From assembly GCA_038211505.1 (NCBI GenBank), contig JBBQVO010000160.1, forward strand, positions 1 to 8,158: a DNA stretch of 8,158 nucleotides, in the 5' to 3' direction. The notes beneath the pieces were generated by a model. It was not told where the DNA came from. It did no database searches and saw only the letters and a list, made by a program, of their open reading frames with translations. The position numbers were made by a program, and so were the translations under genes. This document shows, piece after piece, positions 1 to 6,103 of this stretch. This stretch comes from JBBQVO01 sp038211505 (GTDB lineage Bacteria > Chloroflexota > Dehalococcoidia > DSTF01 > JACRBR01). Every line of letters starts with the position of its first letter. Positions within the stretch are counted from its first letter, which is position 1.

Positions 1-780
1 ACCGGCGTCGGCGACGCCGGCTTCCTCGGCTCGACCGGCCGCACGGCGAACTGCATCACGATCCAGAACATCGCGCCGGGCGAGGTCAATCTCGGCTGCG
101 CAACCCCCGGACTGATTGACAACGGCCAGGGCACGCGCGGCCCCGACGGCGACGGCGTACTAGCTCACGTCTACTTCACGCCAAAAGCCGCCGGCGCCAC
201 CGACCTCCGTTTCATCGGCCTCGCCAGCATGCCCATCACCCCTGTCCGTGACCAGGGCGAACCCCACACCAGCCTCACCTCAGTCGAAGTGTGCCAGGGA
301 AGTGGGAGTTGTCTGCCGACAGATATTGGCGTCACCGCGTTCGATGGATCCGTAACAGTCGACGCCGCCCCAACGCCGTCGCCGACAGCAACGAACACGA
401 GCACGGCGACGCCGACGTCGACGTACACAAGCACCCCAACTCAAACAGCGACGACAATCAGCACGCCAACAACGATCGCCACTGCGACGACAACACCAAC
501 CCCGACGCGCGGCGCCAGCACACCGATCGCATCACGCACACCGTCGCATGCAACCACCACGGCTGTCGCGACCCGCACCGCCGCCCCAACCGCGACGCCC
601 GCACCCACCTGCATCGCACGAGGTCAGCGACTGCGCTTGATACTCGGCATCCTCAACCACTTCGGCGCCCACGCCCACGACCGCCGCTACCACGAGAAGT
701 TCGACCTGAATCGAGACGGCACCATCGACCTCCGCGATCTAGTCCGAGCCCTCCACACGCCCGCTTGCCGCCGCAAGTGA
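1..780 (+). CDS. Partial secreted modular protein: cohesin-like domain, Thr/Pro linker, dockerin-like calcium loop (5' end missing)
   Basis: The frame is open from the first base to an in-frame tandem stop (TGA at 778-780, then TAA), so this is the last 259 codons of a longer gene; the ATG at 229 is internal. Visible residues 1-123 are beta-rich, with a segment (GDGVLAHVYFTPKAAG) that resembles the second half of a cohesin-type domain. Residues 124-203 (bases 370-609) are a low-complexity Thr/Pro/Ala/Ser linker, typical of extracellular modular proteins. The last 56 residues start and nearly end with Cys and contain one EF-hand-like loop, DLNRDGTIDLRD (bases 703-738), with acidic or Asn ligands at positions 1, 3, 5, 9 and 12. 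Dockerins usually have two such loops; only one is intact here. The protein is probably exported and calcium-stabilised. Its N-terminal domains and function lie outside the window. The domain names rest on motif resemblance only. Confidence 0.8.
   Translation, partial: TGVGDAGFLGSTGRTANCITIQNIAPGEVNLGCATPGLIDNGQGTRGPDGDGVLAHVYFTPKAAGATDLRFIGLASMPITPVRDQGEPHTSLTSVEVCQGSGSCLPTDIGVTAFDGSVTVDAAPTPSPTATNTSTATPTSTYTSTPTQTATTISTPTTIATATTTPTPTRGASTPIASRTPSHATTTAVATRTAAPTATPAPTCIARGQRLRLILGILNHFGAHAHDRRYHEKFDLNRDGTIDLRDLVRALHTPACRRK
370..609 (+). repeat. Thr/Pro-rich low-complexity linker coding region
   Basis: About 80 codons dominated by Thr, Pro, Ala and Ser, with irregular TPT, TAT and STPT units. 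The DNA is rich in ACG, ACC, ACA and CCN codons but has no exact tandem period. Such linkers separate folded domains in extracellular proteins and are often O-glycosylated; that is family knowledge and nothing here shows it directly. Confidence 0.75.
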
Positions 781-788
781 TAATCGCG

Positions 789-812
789 GGTGTGAGTTGG
801 TATTCTCACGCC
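789..812 (+). promoter_or_regulatory. Stem-loop abutting the start of the lipoprotein hydrolase gene
   Basis: The bases GGTGTGAG (789-796) and CTCACGCC (805-812) pair as an 8-bp stem with one G-U wobble and an 8-base loop. The stem ends one base before the ATG at 814. It lies in the 33-base gap after the upstream tandem stop. No Shine-Dalgarno sequence is visible. A TATTCT box (801-806, 4 of 6 to a -10) overlaps the loop and 3' arm; if used, it would place the transcript start about at the ATG, giving a leaderless mRNA and making the inverted repeat a DNA operator rather than an RNA hairpin. No T tract follows, so an intrinsic terminator is less likely. Confidence 0.4.
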
Positions 813-813
813 A

Positions 814-2709
814 ATGGGAACTCGTGCGGTCCGCCTCGCTCCGGCGATTCGTTGCGCGTTGATCGTGGCGCTCGGCGCACTGGTGGCTGCGTGTGGCTCG
901 CCGAACGAGAACCACGGCCGCCCATATCAAACCGCCGTCGTATCTCCGGTTGAGCTGCCTCCTTATGCGGGAGTCCGACCCGCGTCGTATCCGCCCAACT
1001 TCGACGCGTTTCCCGGCGCCAAGGCCTACTTTGGCGACGCGCACGGCGGTGTGTATCGCATCGAGATGCCCTATGACTGGAACGGCAGCGTTTTGTTTTA
1101 CATTCACGGCGGCAGCTTGGGAGCGCTTGCGGCCTCACCACCGAGTCTAAGATCGTATCTGACGCAGCATCACTACGCGTGGGCTGCGGCGAGCTTCGAT
1201 CGAGTCGACTTCACCGGAACGGACGCCGCCGATCAGACCGCTGCCCTTTGGGATGACTTCACGGCTCAATTTGGGCGGCCGAAGCGAGCATATCTGATGG
1301 GAGTCTCCCAGGGTGGCACTGGCACATTACTTGCCTCCGAACGATACGGCGACAGATTTGACGGCGCACTCGTCGAGTGCGGCATTTCAGGCGACGAGGA
1401 CGTCGTAGACACTGACGGTGACGCAGTCATTGCTGCCGCCTTCGCCGTCGGTCTTCCCAAGGAGAAGTTCGCACTCCCGGCAGGGCCGTTGCTCGAGAAC
1501 GTCATCATTCCTCCGTTGAACGCGGACGGCGCCAAACGCGTACTGTTTGAATCGCTTTGGGTTCAGCTGACGGGAGGCGAGCGTCCGTTCGCGCACGAGG
1601 GTCTCCGAGACTTCATCGCGGCGCTCTGGGCCCGGTCCACCGGGGACTTCGACAAAGGCCTCTTCGATAACGCCGAGCGTCAGTACACACTTCCGGGAAA
1701 TACGCCTGTCGACTCGGCTGGCCTAAATGCGAACGTCGCGCGCATCAAGCGAGGGCAATCGCCGGCCGCGGTTACGAACGCCTTAAACCAACCCACCGGC
1801 GACATCAAGATCCCTGTTCTCACGTTGAACGAGACGGGGGACGCGAACGTTCCGCTGCGGGCGGCACAGACGATTAGACGTAGAGTTGAAAACGCGGGCC
1901 GGAAAACCCTTCTTGTACAGAGGACTGTTCAGAGCCCGGAGCACTGCGGTTCTACCCCGGCGGAGTTGGAGGCATCGTTTCAGGACCTCGTAAGTTGGGT
2001 CGAGCGTGGGGTGCGGCCCGCCGGTGAGGATGTGCTCTCGTCGGACCTTACGCACATTGGCGAGCAATTCACTCTCCTACCACGTGTAGGTTCCGACACA
2101 GCTGAACACATGCCCCATGCGTCCGAGCGCGTGACGTTGATGGGGACGGCAACCGTCGATGGCGTACCTCTCGCGAGACGAAATCTCGATCTCGCCGTTG
2201 AACGTGATGGGCTCATAACTGCGTGTACCTACGGCACCGTTTTTCGAGGCCAAGGGGATTTTCGCGCCGTCGCCGCGCCGGACAGCGAGGTGCCTGGGTG
2301 CGGCGGGGCTGGCGCTACACTCATCCTGCTCACGCAATTAGAGAACACCGGCGATCTTGTCAAGTCAAACGAGAAGCTGGACTGGTCTACTCTGGCGCAC
2401 GACGCTAAGCTCGACGTTTCATTCACTTCTGCCAATGACACGGTCGCGTTCTTGAGCGGTGACCTTCTCGATGTCGGAGGCCAACGCCTCGGACCGGGAA
2501 CCTCGGTCTCGGCGTATGCAGGCGCTCGGCTATGCGCTCACTCAACGATCGCTCCGGTTGGCGACGCTGGCGGCTATATGCTGCTCTTCGACAACCGGAC
2601 GGAAGGCAGATCATGCACGTCGCCAGGCGCGCTCTCGTTTACGATCAACGACAGTCCCGCTATTGGCGTACATGGGCTCGGTCGGTTCCTCGATATTCAG
2701 CTGCGCTGA
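814..2709 (+). CDS. Lipoprotein alpha/beta hydrolase with two C-terminal Cys-containing repeats
   Basis: A 631-residue protein, probably a membrane-anchored extracytoplasmic esterase or peptidase-like hydrolase of unknown substrate. The N-terminus has Arg residues, a hydrophobic stretch (about 11-26) and a lipobox V-A-A-C with Cys27. The catalytic domain spans about residues 70-395: an oxyanion-type HGG in FYIHGGS, the nucleophile elbow GVSQG with Ser165, a likely acid Asp343 in ETGDANVP, and a likely base His377 in SPEHCG. Residues about 443-631 are beta-rich and form two similar units: each has a Cys, then a Gly-Asp/Tyr-Phe-like strand, then a second Cys followed by a GA turn (Cys471/Cys496 and Cys574/Cys601). 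The start at 814 is chosen because it gives a complete lipoprotein signal. Third-base GC in sampled stretches is clearly lower than in the neighbouring nad and FKBP genes, which suggests a different history. Substrate not assigned. Confidence 0.85.
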   Translation: MGTRAVRLAPAIRCALIVALGALVAACGSPNENHGRPYQTAVVSPVELPPYAGVRPASYPPNFDAFPGAKAYFGDAHGGVYRIEMPYDWNGSVLFYIHGGSLGALAASPPSLRSYLTQHHYAWAAASFDRVDFTGTDAADQTAALWDDFTAQFGRPKRAYLMGVSQGGTGTLLASERYGDRFDGALVECGISGDEDVVDTDGDAVIAAAFAVGLPKEKFALPAGPLLENVIIPPLNADGAKRVLFESLWVQLTGGERPFAHEGLRDFIAALWARSTGDFDKGLFDNAERQYTLPGNTPVDSAGLNANVARIKRGQSPAAVTNALNQPTGDIKIPVLTLNETGDANVPLRAAQTIRRRVENAGRKTLLVQRTVQSPEHCGSTPAELEASFQDLVSWVERGVRPAGEDVLSSDLTHIGEQFTLLPRVGSDTAEHMPHASERVTLMGTATVDGVPLARRNLDLAVERDGLITACTYGTVFRGQGDFRAVAAPDSEVPGCGGAGATLILLTQLENTGDLVKSNEKLDWSTLAHDAKLDVSFTSANDTVAFLSGDLLDVGGQRLGPGTSVSAYAGARLCAHSTIAPVGDAGGYMLLFDNRTEGRSCTSPGALSFTINDSPAIGVHGLGRFLDIQLR

Positions 2710-2717
2710 CAAATCTC

Positions 2718-2746
2718 TTGACTGCGACGGGTGTTAGTGTCATAGT
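2718..2746 (+). promoter_or_regulatory. Candidate sigma70-type promoter of nadB
   Basis: TTGACT (2718-2723, 5 of 6 to the -35 consensus), a 17-base spacer, then CATAGT (2741-2746, 4 of 6 to the -10). Transcription would start near 2753, giving a leader of about 25 bases that contains the nadB ribosome binding site. The -10 box lies inside the inverted repeat at 2733-2755. Confidence 0.55.
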
Positions 2747-2755
2747 GACACTAAC
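2733..2755. promoter_or_regulatory. Perfect 23-bp palindromic operator before nadB (candidate NAD-repressor site)
   Basis: The arm GTTAGTGTCA (2733-2742) and its exact reverse complement TGACACTAAC (2746-2755) flank a 3-base centre, TAG. The palindrome covers the -10 box and the predicted transcript start, the usual place for a repressor operator. It contains the GT-N7-AC core (2739-2749) that I recall for sites of NrtR, the Nudix-related NAD repressor; this is from memory and not checked. NiaR or another local regulator is possible. No regulator gene is in the window. As RNA only a small part would be transcribed, so a DNA site is the better reading. Confidence 0.7.
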
Positions 2756-2764
2756 TACACCGAC

Positions 2765-2769
2765 GGAGG
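2765..2769 (+). promoter_or_regulatory. Ribosome binding site that sets the nadB start
   Basis: GGAGG, 8 bases before the ATG at 2778. The reading frame stays open upstream as far as 2532, inside the previous gene, but this site, the promoter and the protein's dinucleotide-binding N-terminus all place the start at 2778. Confidence 0.85.
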
Positions 2770-2777
2770 CACCGCAC

Positions 2778-4307
2778 ATGCCACAGCGCTTCGACTACAT
2801 CATCGTCGGCTCCGGTATCGCCGGGCTCTACGCCGCGCTCCTCGCCCGTCAGCACGGCTCCGTCTGCGTCCTCACCAAGGGCGGCATCGACGAGTGCAAC
2901 ACCAAATACGCCCAGGGCGGCATCGCCGCCGCCGTCGGCGCTGACGACGATCCCGAACTGCACTTCAAGGACACCATCGATGCCGGCGCCGGCCTCGTCG
3001 ATCCCGAAGCCGCGCGCATCCTCGTCGATGCCGCCGCCGATCGCATCCACGATCTCGTGTCCTTCGGCGTGCCGTTCGACAGCGCCGACGGCGAAGTCGC
3101 GCTCGGCCGCGAGGCGGCGCACAGTCGCAACCGCATCCTCCACGCCGGCGGCGACTCCACCGGCGCTCACATCGAGATCTCCCTCAGCGGCCTCGCCCGC
3201 ATGTCGCGCATCACCATCAAAGAGTTCGTGCAGGTCGAAGAGATCGTCGTCGAGGACGGCCGCGCGACGGCGCTCCTCGCGCTGGACACGCGCACCAACA
3301 CGACCGACCGCTACGACGCCGGCGCGATCATCCTCGCGACCGGCGGCGTCGGCCAGCTCTTCCGCGTCAGCACCAACCCCGATGTCGCGACCGGCGATGG
3401 CATCGCGCTCGCCTATCGCGCCGGTACCGAAGTCCGCGACATGGAGTTCATCCAGTTCCACCCGACGGCGCTGCGCCTGCCCGGCGTGCCGATCTTCCTC
3501 ATCTCCGAGGCCGTCCGCGGCGAGGGCGGCGTCCTCCGCAACAGCGACGGCGAGCGGTTCATGCCGCGCTACAACGACAAGGCCGAGTTGGCGCCGCGCG
3601 ACATCGTCGCCCGCGCCATCGTCAGCGAGATGACGCGCACGCACACGAACAACGTCTTCCTCGATATCACGCATCTCGACGCCGCGCGCATCACCGCGCG
3701 CTTCCCGCAGATCTACCGTTACTGCCTCGATCACGGCGTCGACATCACGAAGGAGCCGGTGCCCGTCTCACCCGCCGCGCACTACATGATGGGCGGCGTC
3801 CGCACGAACACCTGGGGCGAGACGACGCTGCCCGGCCTCTACGCTTGCGGTGAAGTCGCCTGCACCGGCGTCCACGGCGCCAACCGCCTCGCCAGTAACT
3901 CCCTGCTCGAAACCGTCGTCTTCGCCAAGCGGATCGTTCAGCGCACCATCGACGCCCCCGGTGGCGCCGCCGAACCGACGCCCGACTCACAGCCGCTGCC
4001 GTCGCACGCCAACGAAGGCGCCGCGGTGACAGACCGCGCTTCGTTGCAGCAGCTCATGTGGGATAACGTAGGCATCGTCCGCGAAGGCGACGCGCTGGCG
4101 TCAGCGACGCAACGGCTAGCGGCATGGCAGGCCGCCGCGCCGCCGCCCCACGACCGTCACTCGCACGAGCTCGCCAACATGCTCCTCGTCGGCCAGATGA
4201 TGGCCGAGGCAGCGCTGATCCGGGAGGAAAGCCGTGGCGCCCACTACCGCACCGACTACCCCACCCCAAGCGACGCCTGGCGCCACAACATCACCTTCGC
4301 GAAGTAA
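2778..4307 (+). CDS. nadB: L-aspartate oxidase
   Basis: A 509-residue flavoprotein that oxidises L-aspartate to iminoaspartate, the first step of de novo NAD synthesis; it acts in the cytoplasm and feeds quinolinate synthase. The N-terminus has the FAD-binding GSGIAG (residues 11-16) right after the start. Family landmarks follow in order: TKYAQGGIAAA, the RILHAGGDSTGAH segment, IILATGG, FIQFHPT with His228, SEAVRGEGG with Arg247, PAAHYMMGG with His335, and HGANRLASNSLLE with Arg370. These His and Arg residues match the substrate-binding and catalytic residues known from the NadB/succinate dehydrogenase flavoprotein family, and the location in an NAD block favours NadB over SdhA or FrdA. The C-terminal helical domain is present and the length is normal. 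It is preceded by its own promoter and operator, and followed by a 255-base gap before nadC. nadA is not in the window. Confidence 0.96.
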   Translation: MPQRFDYIIVGSGIAGLYAALLARQHGSVCVLTKGGIDECNTKYAQGGIAAAVGADDDPELHFKDTIDAGAGLVDPEAARILVDAAADRIHDLVSFGVPFDSADGEVALGREAAHSRNRILHAGGDSTGAHIEISLSGLARMSRITIKEFVQVEEIVVEDGRATALLALDTRTNTTDRYDAGAIILATGGVGQLFRVSTNPDVATGDGIALAYRAGTEVRDMEFIQFHPTALRLPGVPIFLISEAVRGEGGVLRNSDGERFMPRYNDKAELAPRDIVARAIVSEMTRTHTNNVFLDITHLDAARITARFPQIYRYCLDHGVDITKEPVPVSPAAHYMMGGVRTNTWGETTLPGLYACGEVACTGVHGANRLASNSLLETVVFAKRIVQRTIDAPGGAAEPTPDSQPLPSHANEGAAVTDRASLQQLMWDNVGIVREGDALASATQRLAAWQAAAPPPHDRHSHELANMLLVGQMMAEAALIREESRGAHYRTDYPTPSDAWRHNITFAK

Positions 4308-4562
4308 GCGCCACGTCCTGCCATCCGATGGGGCGACACCCCGAGAACCCGTACGGACAGGTTTCAACACCCGCCCCGCCGCGCGAAAGACAAAACTACC
4401 AAACGAACCTCAGTCATCCACCAGATACGGACACTTCAAAAAAGGAACACGCACGTCCGCTACGCCGAAGATCTCCTACAATCTGACTGCCGGACGTAGA
4501 TGCCGCTCGACTTGACTCGTTATTGTTCGCAAATTTTTTCCGTCGACAGAGGAACACGCTAC
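4308..4562 (+). other. nadB-nadC intergenic region
   Basis: A 255-base gap, long for an operon joint. I see no conserved small gene. It holds a short GGGG/CCCC hairpin (4330-4342), too weak to call a terminator, a TACAAT box (4477-4482), a TTGACT box (4512-4517) and an AT-rich patch (about 4518-4539) just before the nadC ribosome binding site. No well-spaced -35/-10 pair stands out, and no second copy of the nadB palindrome is visible; only a half-site-like GGACACTT occurs (4429-4436). nadC may have its own promoter here, but the evidence is thin. Confidence 0.45.
4548..4553 (+). promoter_or_regulatory. Ribosome binding site that sets the nadC start
   Basis: AGAGGA, 9 bases before the ATG at 4563. 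An in-frame ATG at 4500 would add 21 residues, but it has no Shine-Dalgarno sequence and the extra residues look unlike a NadC N-terminus. Confidence 0.75.
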
Positions 4563-5435
4563 ATGCCCGAAGGCCTCATCCCGATCGCCCCCCACATCAT
4601 CGATGACCTCGTGCTCGCCGCTCTCGAAGAGGACGGCGCCGACGACGACGTCACGACGCGCGGCCTCATCCCGCGCGATCTCTGGGGACGCGGCGTCTTC
4701 ACGGCCAAGGACAAGGGCGTCGTCGCCGGACTGCCCATCGCCGCCGCCGCCATGACCGCGATCGACGACGAAGTGACGTTCGATACGCTCGTCGGCGACG
4801 GCGAGCGCGTCTCCGCCGGTACCGAGCTCGCCGAAGTCGAAGGCTCCCTCGCGTCGATCCTCGCCGCCGAGCGCGTCGCCCTCAACTTCCTCCAGCAGCT
4901 CTCCGGCGTCGCCACCCTGACCCGCGAGTTTGCGGACTCCGTCGTCGGCACGCGCGCCCGCCTGCTCGATACCCGCAAGACCATCCCGGGCTTGCGGCAT
5001 CTGCAACGCTACGCCGTCCGTTGCGGCGGCGGCCAGAATCATCGCTTCGATCTCTCGTCCGGCGTGCTGATCAAGGACAATCACATCGCCGCCGCCCGAC
5101 AGCGCGGTGTCGACGATCTTGCCGACGTCATCGCCCAGGCCCGCATCAGCGCACCGCACACGATGCGCATCGAGATCGAAGTTACGAATCTCGTCGAGCT
5201 GAAGGAAGCGCTTGCCGGCGGCGCCGACATCATCCTCCTCGACAACATGCAGCCGGATGAGATTCGCTCTGCCGTCGAGATCGTCGACGGCCGCGCCATC
5301 GTCGAAGCCTCGGGCGGCGTGACGCGCGAGAACGTGCGCGCGATCGCCGAAGCCGGCGTCGACTTCATCTCGATCGGCGCCCTCACGCACTCCGCGCCCG
5401 CCCTCGATATCAGCCTCGAGGTGGGTACCGGCTGA
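4563..5435 (+). CDS. nadC: Nicotinate-nucleotide pyrophosphorylase (quinolinate phosphoribosyltransferase)
   Basis: A 290-residue cytoplasmic enzyme that combines quinolinate with PRPP to give nicotinate mononucleotide, CO2 and pyrophosphate. The N-terminal domain includes the DVTTRG motif. The barrel domain carries the family residues: LNFLQQLSGVAT, DTRKT with Arg138 and Lys139, VRCGGGQNHR with Arg153, His160 and Arg161, IKDNH with Lys171 and His174, EIE with Glu204, LLDNM with Asp227, EASGGV, and the closing SIGALTHS. All expected substrate- and phosphate-binding residues are present and the length is typical. The stop codon overlaps the next gene's start (TGATG), so the downstream kinase is probably translationally coupled. 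It follows nadB on the same strand; the pathway link is clear, but whether both share one transcript across the 255-base gap is not. Confidence 0.96.
   Translation: MPEGLIPIAPHIIDDLVLAALEEDGADDDVTTRGLIPRDLWGRGVFTAKDKGVVAGLPIAAAAMTAIDDEVTFDTLVGDGERVSAGTELAEVEGSLASILAAERVALNFLQQLSGVATLTREFADSVVGTRARLLDTRKTIPGLRHLQRYAVRCGGGQNHRFDLSSGVLIKDNHIAAARQRGVDDLADVIAQARISAPHTMRIEIEVTNLVELKEALAGGADIILLDNMQPDEIRSAVEIVDGRAIVEASGGVTRENVRAIAEAGVDFISIGALTHSAPALDISLEVGTG
5418..5423 (+). promoter_or_regulatory. Ribosome binding site of the coupled kinase gene, inside nadC
   Basis: GAGGTG in the last codons of nadC, 11 bases before the ATG at 5435. It supports the overlapping start and reinitiation after the nadC stop. 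Confidence 0.6.
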
Positions 5436-5983
5436 TGTCGCAGATCGTCATCATCAGCGGCCCTCCCGGCGCCGGCAAAAGCACCGTCGCCGAAGCGCTC
5501 TGCCAACGCTACGACCGCACCGTCCATCTCGAAACCGACGACATCTACGGATGGATCCGCATGGGCTACATCTCGCCATGGAAGAGCGGCTCGACGCAAC
5601 AGAACCTGATGGTCTCGCGCGCCGCCGCCCGCGCCGCCTCAGCCTTCGCCGCCGGACATTACGGCGTCTTCATCGACGGCGTCATCGGCCGCGATCATCT
5701 CAACGTCTACATCGACGAACTCCGCGACGCCGCAGTCCCGATCCACTACGTCGTTCTCCTGCCTCCGATCGAAGAAGCGCGGCGTCGCGCGCTCGATCGA
5801 CCGAAGCGCGTGCCGGAAACCGAAGACGCTGAGCAGTTCCGCCGCGCCTACGAAGTCTTCACCCCCGCCGAGCCACTCCCCGGCTGCACCATCGACAATG
5901 GCGGACTCACCGCCGACCAAACAGCCGACCGCGTGATGGATGCCTGCGGACGCGGCGACTGCCTCGTCCATGCGCCCGAATAA
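5435..5983 (+). CDS. P-loop kinase-like protein coupled to nadC
   Basis: A 182-residue single-domain P-loop NTPase of the small-kinase/AAA_33 type (relatives include zeta-toxin-like, gluconate kinase-like and chloramphenicol phosphotransferase-like proteins). Visible features: Walker A GPPGAGKST (residues 9-17); an acidic substrate-side motif HLETDDIYGWI (31-41) where small kinases hold a catalytic or substrate-binding Asp; a strand ending VFIDGVIG (78-85), the Walker B-like position; and an Arg-rich lid, EEARRRALDRPKR (113-125). No transmembrane segment or toxin partner is evident, and no small antitoxin gene sits beside it. The start overlaps the nadC stop by one base, so expression is tied to nadC. 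A role in phosphorylating a nicotinate- or nucleoside-related metabolite is inference from context; the motif set does not fix the substrate, and it does not resemble the NadR ribosylnicotinamide kinase P-loop closely. Confidence 0.85.
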   Translation: MSQIVIISGPPGAGKSTVAEALCQRYDRTVHLETDDIYGWIRMGYISPWKSGSTQQNLMVSRAAARAASAFAAGHYGVFIDGVIGRDHLNVYIDELRDAAVPIHYVVLLPPIEEARRRALDRPKRVPETEDAEQFRRAYEVFTPAEPLPGCTIDNGGLTADQTADRVMDACGRGDCLVHAPE

Positions 5984-5990
5984 ACCTCCA

Positions 5991-6011
5991 TCACCGGCGC
6001 GGCGACGGTGA
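5991..6011 (+). terminator. Weak hairpin after the nadC-kinase genes
   Basis: TCACCG (5991-5996) and CGGTGA (6006-6011) form a 6-bp stem with a 9-base loop just after the kinase stop. Only a short GTTTCC follows, so this is at best a weak intrinsic terminator. Confidence 0.3.
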
Positions 6012-6048
6012 GACGTTTCCAAGGCGTGGCTCCGAATTCAGCGTCTGT

Positions 6049-6077
6049 TTGCACCCGATACCCGCACACCGCACAAT
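6049..6077 (+). promoter_or_regulatory. Possible promoter of the FKBP gene pair
   Basis: TTGCAC (6049-6054), a 17-base spacer and CACAAT (6072-6077), each a partial match to sigma70 boxes. The predicted start near 6084 precedes the strong ribosome binding site AGGAGG at 6089-6094. An 8-bp palindrome, GACGCGTC (6078-6085), lies over the predicted start. Confidence 0.35.
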
Positions 6078-6088
6078 GACGCGTCTAC

Positions 6089-6094
6089 AGGAGG
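6089..6094 (+). promoter_or_regulatory. Ribosome binding site of the FKBP lipoprotein gene
   Basis: AGGAGG, 9 bases before the ATG at 6104; one of the strongest Shine-Dalgarno matches in the window, and it fixes the start that gives a full lipoprotein signal. Confidence 0.85.
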
Positions 6095-6103
6095 CATACC
6101 CGC

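Noticed and set aside
370..609. CRISPR-like or exact tandem repeat
   Set aside because: The stretch is coding low-complexity sequence with irregular units, no constant repeat and no spacers.
291..953. A 220-codon open frame overlapping the Thr/Pro linker gene
   Set aside because: His/Arg/Asn-rich composition is a frame-shifted read of the repetitive linker, and it runs into the next gene.
2532..2777. An 82-residue N-terminal extension of nadB
   Set aside because: It overlaps the upstream hydrolase gene in another frame, and the promoter, operator, ribosome binding site and FAD motif all point to 2778.
2751..3734. A 327-codon minus-strand open frame antisense to nadB
   Set aside because: It mirrors nadB's GC-rich codons, has biased Ala/Asp/Gly/Val/Arg composition and no domain, and nadB is certain.
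4330..4342. Intrinsic terminator after nadB
   Set aside because: Only a 4-bp GGGG/CCCC stem with no T tract.
4500..4562. A 21-residue extension of nadC from the ATG at 4500
   Set aside because: No ribosome binding site, unlike NadC N-termini; AGAGGA precedes the ATG at 4563.
4476..5390. A 304-codon minus-strand open frame antisense to nadC
   Set aside because: Same composition artefact; nadC on the plus strand has every family motif.
5435..5983. A zeta-type toxin with an antitoxin partner
   Set aside because: The P-loop fold is shared, but no small antitoxin gene is adjacent and the start is coupled to nadC, a housekeeping gene.
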